DNA of 64,000 bases from Eshraghiella sp964405265 (GTDB taxonomy: Bacteria > Bacillota > Clostridia > Lachnospirales > Lachnospiraceae), in the NCBI GenBank assembly GCA_964405265.1, contig CAYONC010000003.1, positions 1-64,000 on the forward strand. Direction: 5' to 3'. How positions within the stretch are numbered: the first letter of the stretch is position 1; the number at the start of each line of letters is the position of its first letter. The translations under genes were made by a program, and so were the position numbers. The notes beneath the pieces are model-generated. The model was not told where the DNA came from. It saw nothing but the letters and a program-made list of their open reading frames with translations, and did no database searches. Positions 34,959-42,392 of this stretch are shown piece after piece.

Positions 34959-35216
34959 ATGATAAAAACAACTTTAAAAATCGAAGGAATGGCATGCGGA
35001 ATGTGTGAGAGTCATGTCAATGACGCAATAAGGCGCTCTTTTAAGGTAAGCAGCGTTACTTCCTCTCATAAAAAAGGCATAACGGAAATTGTGTCGGAAG
35101 AACCGGTGGAACGGGATAAGGCAGAAGCATTGATAAAAAATACGGGATATACCTTGACCGGATATGAAAGTGAACCATACGAAAAAAAAGGTTTTTCACT
35201 GTTCAGGAAAAAATAA
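34959..35216 (+). CDS. Heavy-metal-associated (HMA) domain protein
   Basis: An 85-residue protein. Residues 1-65 form an HMA domain with the metal motif GMACGMCESH (CxxC); the rest is a basic tail ending in FSLFRKK. It resembles CopZ-type carriers but no copper ATPase or CsoR/CopY regulator is next to it. The tail is unlike the ArsR-operon HMA protein at 29.4 kb, so the two are not recent duplicates. Monocistronic with consensus promoter, candidate operator and terminator, so it looks tightly regulated. Confidence 0.87.
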   Translation: MIKTTLKIEGMACGMCESHVNDAIRRSFKVSSVTSSHKKGITEIVSEEPVERDKAEALIKNTGYTLTGYESEPYEKKGFSLFRKK

Positions 35217-35228
35217 CGGATAAAGTCA

Positions 35229-35262
35229 GGGTATGGGTTCATGAACACATACCCCGTTTTTT
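35229..35262 (+). terminator. Terminator of the second HMA gene
   Basis: Stem GGGTATG/CATACCC with a 12-base loop that contains the palindrome GTTCATGAAC, followed by CGTTTTTT. Confidence 0.85.
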
Positions 35263-35543
35263 CAGTCATTTTCATTGAAATCTTCTTCAGTAAAAGGGTC
35301 ATCCTTTTCATCGGCAAATATCATTTCCTCCGGTTCGTCCTTTCTGTGGGAAAGTCTGTAAAACATCATAAAAATGTAAATCATGAACGGAACGATAAAG
35401 GTTGCAAATATTGACAGACGGAGCAGCTTATCGGCTGTGCTGTTGTTAATCAGGGCAAGTACAAGACTGGCTATGTACATTCCGGCAAGCAGAATGATTC
35501 CGATTACGGCCATAATCCTGACTGCTTTGGTTCTTTTTTTCAT
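35262..35543 (-). CDS. Small two-helix membrane protein, function unknown
   Basis: A 93-residue protein, not recognised. A basic N-terminus (MKKRTKAVR) precedes a helix at about 10-32, a short loop, a second helix at about 45-66, and a long acidic cytosolic tail (EEMIFADEKDDPFTEEDFNEND). The start at 35543 has AGGAGG on the minus strand; an upstream in-frame ATG would run through the promoter. It has its own promoter and diverges from the SEC-C gene. Confidence 0.75.
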   Translation of the reverse strand: MKKRTKAVRIMAVIGIILLAGMYIASLVLALINNSTADKLLRLSIFATFIVPFMIYIFMMFYRLSHRKDEPEEMIFADEKDDPFTEEDFNEND

Positions 35544-35573
35544 GTGGCAGTCCTCCTGTGGATAATAATAAAA

Positions 35574-35602
35574 AGTATAACAGCAAACAGCCGTGTTTGC
35601 AA
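35574..35602 (-). promoter_or_regulatory. Promoter of the small two-helix membrane protein
   Basis: Minus strand: TTGCAA at 35602-35597, 17-bp spacer, TATACT at 35579-35574. Confidence 0.72.
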
Positions 35603-35620
35603 TGAAAAACAAGGATTTTA

Positions 35621-35649
35621 TTGACTAAGGCAGGGAGTTGTTATATACT
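35621..35649 (+). promoter_or_regulatory. Promoter of the SEC-C protein
   Basis: TTGACT at 35621-35626, 17-bp spacer, TATACT at 35644-35649. It is back to back with the minus-strand promoter, the two -35 boxes 18 bases apart. Confidence 0.78.
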
Positions 35650-35684
35650 TTCAGAAGTAAAATACAACTGATAGGAGAAATGAT

Positions 35685-36188
35685 ATGACTTTATTGGAGC
35701 AGTGGAGAAATTCCGCTTATGACCAGAATAACAACCGTCAGGCACAGGAAGTATTCTGGAATAATTATTTTCAGCTTGAGAAATGCATATATCAGGAACT
35801 GTTGAAGAATCCGGACGAACCGGTTAAAGGAACGGTTAAAGAGCTTGCTGACAGGTATAGTCTTGATGTCCTCACGATGACAGGTTTTCTTGACGGAATA
35901 AATGACAGTCTTAAGGAACCGAACCCGATTGAGACAATGGACGAGAATACAGAGGTAAATCTTGATTATGACAGGGAACTGCTTTACAAGAACATGGTTG
36001 ATGCAAGAGCAGACTGGTTATACAACCTTGCGGAATGGGATGCACTTATCGATGCTGACAGAAGAAAAGAACTCTATAAGGAACAGAAGCTGTCAACAAC
36101 CGTAGTCAAAGGACCTAAGATATCAAGAAATGATCCTTGTCCTTGTGGAAGCGGGAAGAAATATAAAAAGTGCTGTATGATATCCTGA
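35685..36188 (+). CDS. SEC-C metal-binding motif protein
   Basis: A 167-residue cytoplasmic protein. The last 25 residues are a complete SEC-C zinc motif (NDPCPCGSGKKYKKCC) like that at the C-terminus of SecA, where it binds SecB and ribosomes. The first 140 residues are helical and carry no motif that I recognise. Stand-alone SEC-C proteins of this size are common in Lachnospiraceae; function unknown. AGGAGA precedes the ATG. Confidence 0.85.
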   Translation: MTLLEQWRNSAYDQNNNRQAQEVFWNNYFQLEKCIYQELLKNPDEPVKGTVKELADRYSLDVLTMTGFLDGINDSLKEPNPIETMDENTEVNLDYDRELLYKNMVDARADWLYNLAEWDALIDADRRKELYKEQKLSTTVVKGPKISRNDPCPCGSGKKYKKCCMIS

Positions 36189-36239
36189 TTTACAGGATTA
36201 CAAGGGTTGAACCAATCTTAAATTCATAAGCAACGTAGT

Positions 36240-36292
36240 TTTGTACGCATCTCGTATGCATTTGTTCATGTGTACACATAGATGCGTACAAA
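36240..36292. repeat. 13-bp inverted repeat with nested palindrome upstream of the zinc-ribbon gene
   Basis: Perfect arms TTTGTACGCATCT (36240-36252) and AGATGCGTACAAA (36280-36292), separated by 27 bases that end in the perfect palindrome ATGTGTACACAT (36268-36279). No T tract follows. It could be an operator, a leader structure or the scar of an inserted element. Confidence 0.75.
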
Positions 36293-36376
36293 CTTTCAGA
36301 CAGACAAAAGGTAAGTTGTTGCATGAAAGCAGGAAACCGTGGTTAATATGACCGGTGTGTCAGGAGGAAAATAAAT

Positions 36377-36979
36377 ATGGGATTGATTAAATGCCCTGAT
36401 TGTGGGAAAGAAATATCAGATAAAGCGGTTATGTGTATCGGATGCGGTTATCCGCTTCAGGAAATGATTAGTAAATCACGGGAACAGGAAATTGAATTAA
36501 TTCAAAAACAAAAGGAAGCTGAATTAAGAGCCAGAATAGAAGAGGCAAAAAAGAAAAAAGAAAACAGAAGACCAAATGTTAAAAATGCTGATACTGCAAA
36601 ACAATATTATTGTGAAGATTGCCATACACAAAATCCCGTATACAGCATATGTTGTAAAAAATGCGGAAAAGAATTTGGAAGAAGCGTAACTGTAGCTGAG
36701 TCAAAAACTAAAATAAATAAACAACCGGCAGCTCCTAATCCTGATTTCAAAGGTGTATACAGGTATTCTTTAGGGAAAAAACAAGAAGTATATTGTCCAA
36801 GATGTAAAAGTGAAAACTGCTCTTATTATATAGAACAAAAGGCAGCAAACAGCAAAGCAAGTTATTCACATAATTTAAATATATTAAGACCTTTCACTTA
36901 TGCGAACAAAAAAGAGAAAATAAAATATGTTACAGAAAAAAAGCTCTTATGCAATGATTGCGGTAATATATTTTATTAA
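36377..36979 (+). CDS. Multi zinc-ribbon protein, possibly acquired
   Basis: A 200-residue protein. A first zinc ribbon (CPDC-CIGC) at the N-terminus is followed by a coiled-coil stretch rich in Glu, Lys and Arg (about residues 30-65), a second ribbon (CEDC-CKKC), a linker, and a C-terminal pair (CPRC and CNDC) that may form a third. No signal peptide. The function is unknown; such proteins often act as adaptors. The DNA is clearly more AT-rich and A-run rich than its neighbours, which suggests transfer. CAGGAGG precedes the ATG, an unusual inverted repeat lies upstream and its own terminator follows. Confidence 0.78.
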   Translation: MGLIKCPDCGKEISDKAVMCIGCGYPLQEMISKSREQEIELIQKQKEAELRARIEEAKKKKENRRPNVKNADTAKQYYCEDCHTQNPVYSICCKKCGKEFGRSVTVAESKTKINKQPAAPNPDFKGVYRYSLGKKQEVYCPRCKSENCSYYIEQKAANSKASYSHNLNILRPFTYANKKEKIKYVTEKKLLCNDCGNIFY

Positions 36980-37013
36980 AAAAATTTTGCACTAAATATA
37001 GCGGCTGAATGAG

Positions 37014-37053
37014 TTGAACGATACATAATAAATGGTGTATCGTTCAATTTTTT
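37014..37053 (+). terminator. Terminator of the zinc-ribbon gene
   Basis: Perfect 12-bp stem TTGAACGATACA/TGTATCGTTCAA with a 10-base loop, followed by six T. Confidence 0.92.
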
Positions 37054-37089
37054 AACGGATGAAATTCGTGAAACGGCAGCCTTGTGTGT

Positions 37090-38049
37090 TTATCTTCCTG
37101 ATTTATATCCTACCAGTATTTCCGGGAATTTCGTAAGAATACGGTTAATTATATTGTCGGATGCTTTTTTTGAAAGATTTCTTATTTTAAAGACTTTCTT
37201 TTTGTCCGTAACAATGCAAAGAGGATGGAACAGCCTGGTAAATTCCTTCATATGATGTATTTCATTATAATTGTATATCCAGACAATGTTTTCTAACGGA
37301 ACAATGTCTACGTCACTTTTTGTTACTGATATGAGGAAGCTTTCCGTTATGAATACGTTTTTGCGTCCTGTTGCCACGGCTCTTTCGTATTCGCTGCAGG
37401 CTTTTTCAAAAAGCAGGCTTCGTCTTCCGTAGTGACGGAGGCGCATAACGGAAAGAGAAAAATCGGGTCTTATAAGTACAAAAATTTCAATAAGCGCAAA
37501 TATTGCCGCAATAACGGAAACAGCATAAATTGAAATAATGATAAAACGTGTAAAATCCCTTGAATAATCATACTGGCTGATTAGAACGGGACAGCTCAAG
37601 TCTTTCATTCCGTCGATGGTAAAATTAAGCTGTTCTGCCATATTGGAAATTATGTGTCTGTATGTGATATCATCACGGACAAGCCTTGCGGTAACAACGG
37701 TATTGGTAAGAATGGAAGCAAGGCCTGCATCGCTGCCGGTATCCGGCATTATGAAAAAATAACATATGTCATCAATGGTTGCATAATAAATATTTGCCTT
37801 AACATCTTTTCCGGTTGAATAATCAAGGCCGGTATAATATAATTTATCTGCCGTAAATTTTATATAACGGACGTCATCGTCATACATGCCGGATATGGAT
37901 GAAATGTCCTTTACCGAAGGCGGAAAAAGAGAATCACTGAAAGGATTGGCTATTGTTATTATGATTATGGCAATGCTGATTGCCATTGGAATTATAAGTC
38001 TCGGAATGACTCTGAGACGTATGAGGCTTTTGAAATTTCTTTTTTTCAT
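37090..38049 (-). CDS. Membrane protein of unknown function
   Basis: A 319-residue protein with a basic N-terminus, one helix at about residues 17-36, an external domain of about 115 residues, a second helix at about 170-192 and a cytosolic C-terminal domain of about 125 residues with alternating strands (KNVFITESFLISV, VPLENIVWIYNY) that looks PH-like. It may belong to a DUF6709-type family, recalled and not checked. The start at 38049 is inferred: the upstream in-frame ATG fifteen codons earlier lacks a ribosome binding site, and this one has only a weak CAGGA. Confidence 0.65.
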   Translation of the reverse strand: MKKRNFKSLIRLRVIPRLIIPMAISIAIIIITIANPFSDSLFPPSVKDISSISGMYDDDVRYIKFTADKLYYTGLDYSTGKDVKANIYYATIDDICYFFIMPDTGSDAGLASILTNTVVTARLVRDDITYRHIISNMAEQLNFTIDGMKDLSCPVLISQYDYSRDFTRFIIISIYAVSVIAAIFALIEIFVLIRPDFSLSVMRLRHYGRRSLLFEKACSEYERAVATGRKNVFITESFLISVTKSDVDIVPLENIVWIYNYNEIHHMKEFTRLFHPLCIVTDKKKVFKIRNLSKKASDNIINRILTKFPEILVGYKSGR

Positions 38050-38070
38050 TGTAACAGTCCTGTAATTTTT

Positions 38071-38099
38071 TTTACAGTATAAGATATTAATCATAAATT
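38071..38099 (+). promoter_or_regulatory. Promoter of the methyltransferase-hslO operon
   Basis: TTTACA at 38071-38076, 17-bp spacer, TAAATT at 38094-38099. Confidence 0.5.
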
Positions 38100-38115
38100 A
38101 TCAAGAGGAGGAAAA

Positions 38116-38871
38116 ATGAATTCTTACACATATTTTGCCGGAGTATATGATGAATTTATGGATGATATTCCCTATGCAGAATGGGCTGACAATATAAGCA
38201 GGTATCTTGAGAAGGCGGGCTGTGAAGGATGTTCAATGCTTGACGTGGGATGCGGAACCGGAAGATTCGGCACGCTTATGCAGTATGAAGGCTACAGTGT
38301 TACCGGAATAGATTTATCCCCTGCAATGATAAAACAGGCATTAAAGAGAAAAAAACGCATGAAGACAGATTTGCGGTTTTATGTGATGGACATGAGGAAT
38401 ATTAATCTGAGAGATAAATATAAGGTTGCGGTAAGCGTGTGCGATTCCGTAAATTACCTTATGAACAGGGAAGAACTGACAGAAACGTTTAGAGGAATTA
38501 AGAATATACTGGAAGACGGCGGATTGTTTCTGTTTGACCTTAAGACAGAAAAATTTTTTAGAACCCTGGGAGATGAGATATATAATGATGAGAATGAAAA
38601 AGGCGAATATTACTGGGAAAATCATTATGACGAGGAAGTCCGAAATAACGAATATTACATATCATTTTATATAAAAAAGGGCAGGCTTTACAAAAAGTAT
38701 GTGGAGGAGCATGTACAGCATGTATTTACTCCGGAGGATGTAAGGCTGTGTGCTGAGGCAGCCGGATTAAAGCCGGAGGCGGAGCTTAACGAACGTCTTG
38801 ACGGTCCGGCTGACTATAATGCGGACAGGGCATATTACATATTAAAGAAAGAAGGAAAAAATCATGAATGA
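38116..38871 (+). CDS. Class I SAM-dependent methyltransferase
   Basis: A 251-residue enzyme. Motif I is LDVGCGTGRFG, followed by GIDLSPAMIKQA and the acidic DMRNINL strand, the standard SAM pocket. It starts YDEFMDDIPYAEWA, as in a group of small-molecule methyltransferases often found beside hslO in Clostridia. Substrate unknown. AGGAGG precedes the ATG. Its end overlaps hslO by eight bases, so the two are co-translated. Confidence 0.9.
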   Translation: MNSYTYFAGVYDEFMDDIPYAEWADNISRYLEKAGCEGCSMLDVGCGTGRFGTLMQYEGYSVTGIDLSPAMIKQALKRKKRMKTDLRFYVMDMRNINLRDKYKVAVSVCDSVNYLMNREELTETFRGIKNILEDGGLFLFDLKTEKFFRTLGDEIYNDENEKGEYYWENHYDEEVRNNEYYISFYIKKGRLYKKYVEEHVQHVFTPEDVRLCAEAAGLKPEAELNERLDGPADYNADRAYYILKKEGKNHE

Positions 38872-39730
38872 TTACGTGGTAAGAGCAACGGCAGCATCAG
38901 GACAGGTAAGGGCATTTGCTGCATATACGGGGAATATGGTGGAATACGCAAGGGCGGCTCATAATACAAGCCCTGTTATTACGGCAGGACTTGGCAGACT
39001 TCTTACTGCCGGAAGCATGATGGGAAGCATGATGAAGGGAGAGAATGACATACTGACCCTTAAAGCAGAGGGAAGCGGACCGGCGGGTTATTACCTTGTT
39101 ACTTCGGACTCTCACGGAAATGTCAGGGGGTATGCTGCTAATCCGGATGTAATTCTTCCGGCAAATTCTGCGGGAAAGCTGGACGTCGCCGGTTCACTCG
39201 GAGTGGGACTTCTTACGGTTACCAGGGATTTGGGACTGAAAGAACCGTATACGGGGACCTGTGAGCTGGTTACGGGAGAAATTGCCGAGGATCTCACATA
39301 CTATTTTGCGACAAGTGAGCAGACACCGTCGGCAGTAGGACTCGGTGTTCTTATGACCGCAGAAAATACCGTGAATGTTGCAGGAGGTTTTATAATCCAG
39401 ATGATGCCGGATGCAACGGAGGAAACCATATCGTCGGTAGAAAAAAAGATAGAAACGGTTACGTCCGTTACCGCCATGCTTGAAAAAGGCATGACACCGG
39501 AGAACATTATAGAATATATTCTTGAAGATCTTGAACCGGAAATACTTGAAAGGACTCCCGTAAGATTTTTCTGCGGCTGCTCAAGGGAAAAAGTTTCCGG
39601 GGCACTTGCTTTGCTTGGCAGGGAAGAACTGCGTTCGCTGATTGAAGAAGGCAGTGATATAGAGATAAAATGTCATTATTGCAGTACCACATATATGTTT
39701 ACTCCGGAAGAGTTAAAAAAAATTGACTAA
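38864..39730 (+). CDS. hslO: Redox-regulated chaperone Hsp33
   Basis: A 288-residue Hsp33. The C-terminal zinc switch has CGC at RFFCGCSR and CHYC at KCHYCSTTY, the CxC plus CxxC set that releases zinc and unfolds on oxidative stress to activate the chaperone. The N-terminal body with VRAFAAYTGNMVEYAR and the GQ/GG-type core matches the family. It overlaps the methyltransferase gene. Confidence 0.96.
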   Translation: MNDYVVRATAASGQVRAFAAYTGNMVEYARAAHNTSPVITAGLGRLLTAGSMMGSMMKGENDILTLKAEGSGPAGYYLVTSDSHGNVRGYAANPDVILPANSAGKLDVAGSLGVGLLTVTRDLGLKEPYTGTCELVTGEIAEDLTYYFATSEQTPSAVGLGVLMTAENTVNVAGGFIIQMMPDATEETISSVEKKIETVTSVTAMLEKGMTPENIIEYILEDLEPEILERTPVRFFCGCSREKVSGALALLGREELRSLIEEGSDIEIKCHYCSTTYMFTPEELKKID

Positions 39731-39751
39731 TTCATTTTGATGTGATACATT
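39723..39751 (+). promoter_or_regulatory. Promoter of the cold-shock gene
   Basis: TTGACT at 39723-39728, 17-bp spacer, TACATT at 39746-39751. The -35 lies across the last codons of hslO. Confidence 0.68.
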
Positions 39752-39793
39752 AAGAATGTCGCGTGGCGATAAGTTTTTTTTGGAGGTAAAACC

Positions 39794-39997
39794 ATGATGA
39801 AAGGTACAGTAAAGTGGTTCAACAATCAGAAAGGTTACGGATTCATATCTGATGAAGAAGGCAAGGATGTATTCGTGCATTTTTCAGGACTTTCAATGGA
39901 AGGTTATAAGACACTTGAAGAAGGTCAGAAGGTTGAGTTTGAAGTGACTGAAGGTGCTAAGGGACCACAGGCAACTAATGTTACTAAGATTGACTAA
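39794..39997 (+). CDS. Cold-shock domain protein
   Basis: A 67-residue single cold-shock domain with RNP1 KGYGFI and RNP2 VFVHF, binding single-stranded RNA or DNA. Typical of CspA/CspB-like RNA chaperones. Two ATG codons in a row are possible starts; the first has GGAGG at seven bases. The leader is short (about 35 bases), much shorter than that of E. coli cspA, so the long cold-sensing UTR is absent. Confidence 0.96.
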   Translation: MMKGTVKWFNNQKGYGFISDEEGKDVFVHFSGLSMEGYKTLEEGQKVEFEVTEGAKGPQATNVTKID

Positions 39998-40032
39998 TCA
40001 CGGTAACTCATGTATAACATATATTCAACAGG

Positions 40033-40059
40033 TTTACAGTGTGCCTTTTCAGATATAAT
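40033..40059 (+). promoter_or_regulatory. Possible promoter in the cspA-downstream gap
   Basis: Perfect TATAAT at 40054-40059 with TTTACA at 40033-40038, but the 15-bp spacer is short. It would transcribe through the hairpin at 40115 before reaching the next gene. Confidence 0.45.
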
Positions 40060-40114
40060 ATGGATTTATGATATTTTAAAAAGTATATTGTCATTCAAGT
40101 AGGATTATGGGCGG

Positions 40115-40138
40115 GGCTGTCATTTATGACAGCCTTTT
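40115..40138 (+). terminator. Terminator between the cold-shock gene and the next membrane protein
   Basis: Perfect 8-bp stem GGCTGTCA/TGACAGCC with loop TTTA, followed by four T. Either the distal end of the cspA transcript or an attenuator in the leader of the membrane protein gene. Confidence 0.75.
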
Positions 40139-40169
40139 CATGTAAAATAAATTATGAAAGGAAATATAT

Positions 40170-41225
40170 ATGAATTTATTGTTCAGTAAGGCGGCAGAAA
40201 CGGTGGAGGCCGTTACCGAGGCACCGACGGAGGCACCATCGGTTGCCATTGATTTAAGTGCTTATGACATGACGGCGACAGTACCGTCATCTAAGCTTAT
40301 ATTAACGATAGCGGGACTTGTACTCCTGTTTGCTGCTGTTGTGGCAGTGGTTATCCTGATAAGCAGGAAGCAGAAGGGAAACGGATTCGGAATACTCGGA
40401 GGTATTGCAACATATCTTGTATTTTTTTATTTTGCAATATCCGTCATAATAACCGTGCTGTTTACATTTTCACCGCTTAAGAAATATGTTCAGGAGGCAT
40501 CGGACGGAACCACGCTGATAACGTCAACAACGGTATTTGTTCTGGTATATACGCTCACAACGGCACTTATACCGATAGCGGGACGCTGGATGAGCAATAA
40601 AACCTTCGGATACAGAATGAATACATTCGGACAGAATCTCTCATTTGGTCTCGGTGTGGCGTGTACCCAGGCTGTCTTTACAATGTCGACCCTGTTTCAG
40701 ATGGCCGCATCCATGATAATTATCAACAGGAGCGGACTGGAAACCCTTGTTTCCGGTATAATTACCAAAACGGAATCGGGACAGTATATGGTGGCTGAGG
40801 GTAAGTTGGAAAAGGCATATTCAACGCTTGATACTGCCATGGAACTGATTGATTTTAAAACCTCGGCACTTATTCTTCTGTCACTGGTTGCGATTATCAG
40901 TTTTATATACCAGATAGCGATAACCGTACCAATGTATGCTTCACATCAGAAAAAGGCATCAATGGGCTGGTACGGAATGATATACGGCTCGTATCTTGCA
41001 ATACAGGCATCGCAGTATCTCAATGAGAGAGAAGTCATTAATGAATATGTACGCTTTATTATTGTCGCAGCGGCAGCCGGAATTATGATATATTTCTCAT
41101 ACAGACTTTATGTCAGACTTTATAAGTCTGAAGAAAGGGACATAAAAAAAGAAAAAGAAGAGCTTCAGAAAAAGCTTCAGAAAAGTAAAAAAATACCTAA
41201 GTTTGAAAACCTCAGTAACTTGTAA
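40170..41225 (+). CDS. Polytopic membrane protein, function unknown
   Basis: A 351-residue protein with about seven predicted helices (near residues 46-67, 75-98, 112-134, 162-190, 229-255, 265-283, 290-312). The N-terminus is an external-looking stretch of Ala, Glu, Thr and Pro before the first helix, and the C-terminus is a charged coiled-coil of about 40 residues. I do not recognise the family with confidence; weak similarity in layout to YhfC-type proteins is possible but no catalytic motif was seen. AGGAAA is a moderate ribosome binding site. Confidence 0.7.
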   Translation: MNLLFSKAAETVEAVTEAPTEAPSVAIDLSAYDMTATVPSSKLILTIAGLVLLFAAVVAVVILISRKQKGNGFGILGGIATYLVFFYFAISVIITVLFTFSPLKKYVQEASDGTTLITSTTVFVLVYTLTTALIPIAGRWMSNKTFGYRMNTFGQNLSFGLGVACTQAVFTMSTLFQMAASMIIINRSGLETLVSGIITKTESGQYMVAEGKLEKAYSTLDTAMELIDFKTSALILLSLVAIISFIYQIAITVPMYASHQKKASMGWYGMIYGSYLAIQASQYLNEREVINEYVRFIIVAAAAGIMIYFSYRLYVRLYKSEERDIKKEKEELQKKLQKSKKIPKFENLSNL

Positions 41226-41259
41226 AGGGTAACATCACTTTATGCTTTAACAGAATGAA

Positions 41260-41296
41260 AAGGTGCAGCACCGTTTTGGAGCTGCACCTTCTTTTT
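41260..41296 (+). terminator. Bidirectional terminator between the membrane protein and the substrate-binding protein
   Basis: Perfect 10-bp stem AAGGTGCAGC/GCTGCACCTT with an 11-base loop. Five T follow on the plus strand and TTTTCATT on the minus strand, so it can end both converging transcripts. Confidence 0.88.
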
Positions 41297-42272
41297 AAGG
41301 AATTATGACAAGTTTATCATATGGAACATCCGTATCAATCTGACCGGCTTCACGCAGTATGTCCGTGAGAAGCGAGAATGATTCCTCGTCAAAAACGGTG
41401 GTTGTTTTCCAGGTATCCTGACTCTTGTAACGTTCTACTATCAGGGTAATTGTATCAGTATCAGTGTCATCAAAACATGGAGCAATTACCCCGGCAATTT
41501 CAGCAGACGTGTGGGAATTGACATAATCAAGACCCTTCTGAACGGCTCTTGTGAAACCCAAAATGACGTCTTTATTTTTTTCAATGTAGCTTTTCCTGGC
41601 ACAGTATGCGGTATAAGGTACGTAACCGCTGTCAACGCCGAGGGAGGCAACAACGTATCCTGTACCCTGCTGCTCAAGTGCGGTGGCGCCGGGTTCAAAT
41701 TCAACCGTAAAATCATATCTGTCATCTCCGGCAAATGCACCTGATGTAAGCCCGAAATCAATATTCTGCTCTATTGACAGGTCTTTTTCCGGGTCTATGT
41801 TATTTTTTTTCAGAATGTATTCAAGTATCATCTGAGGCATTCCGCCTGCCCTGCCGCCAATAACGGTAGCTCCCTTTATCATATCCCATGTAAAATTCTC
41901 AATGGGAGTTCTTGAAACAAGAAAATTTCCGGCACGCTGTGTAAGACCTGCAAAATTCACGGCATAGTCGTCAGCACCTTCAATATATGCATATATTGAG
42001 GATTCGGAACCCATAAAACCTATGTCGGCGCTGCCTGACAGAAGTGCTGTCATGGTTTTATCCGCACCAAAGCCTGTTTCTAACGTAAGACTTATGCCTT
42101 CATCCTCAAAATATCCTAATTCCATTGCAACATACTGTGGTGCGTAAAAAATAGAGTGTGCAACCTCGTTAAGGGTTACTTTTTTCATGCCGTCGCCTTC
42201 TTTTTTGCAGCCGTACAGGCAGAAGGATATCATCAGCATGACAATAAGGGGTAAAAAAATTATTTTTTTCAT
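41295..42272 (-). CDS. ABC transporter substrate-binding lipoprotein, NMT1/THI5-like
   Basis: A 325-residue periplasmic-binding-type lipoprotein. The signal peptide ends in lipobox LYGC. The mature protein begins with LNEVAHSIFYAPQYVAMELGYFEDEGI and continues with TGFGADKTMTALLSGSADIGFMGSE, the NMT1/ThiY/SsuA pattern that binds thiamine precursors, aliphatic sulfonates or nitrate-like ligands. The permease and ATPase genes normally found beside it are absent, so it must share a transporter encoded elsewhere or act alone. Its gene is monocistronic. Confidence 0.85.
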   Translation of the reverse strand: MKKIIFLPLIVMLMISFCLYGCKKEGDGMKKVTLNEVAHSIFYAPQYVAMELGYFEDEGISLTLETGFGADKTMTALLSGSADIGFMGSESSIYAYIEGADDYAVNFAGLTQRAGNFLVSRTPIENFTWDMIKGATVIGGRAGGMPQMILEYILKKNNIDPEKDLSIEQNIDFGLTSGAFAGDDRYDFTVEFEPGATALEQQGTGYVVASLGVDSGYVPYTAYCARKSYIEKNKDVILGFTRAVQKGLDYVNSHTSAEIAGVIAPCFDDTDTDTITLIVERYKSQDTWKTTTVFDEESFSLLTDILREAGQIDTDVPYDKLVIIP

Positions 42273-42331
42273 AAAACCTCAAAAAGTATTTTTTATCATT
42301 ATATTATGGAAGTTAAAAAAGGTTATGACTA

Positions 42332-42359
42332 TTGACAGAAAGTTTAAATGTTGTAAAAT
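42332..42359 (+). promoter_or_regulatory. Promoter of the aminotransferase gene
   Basis: Consensus TTGACA at 42332-42337, 16-bp spacer, TAAAAT at 42354-42359. Confidence 0.75.
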
Positions 42360-42392
42360 TAAAAAGTCAATAATTTACGAGGTGAAGAGACA

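Noticed and set aside
36182..36198. ATCCTG/CAGGAT dyad at the end of the SEC-C gene as a terminator
   Set aside because: Only 6 bp, it includes the stop codon and no T tract follows.
40013..40105. 30-codon ORF after the cold-shock gene
   Set aside because: No ribosome binding site, it overlaps the candidate promoter, and its composition is that of noncoding AT-rich DNA.
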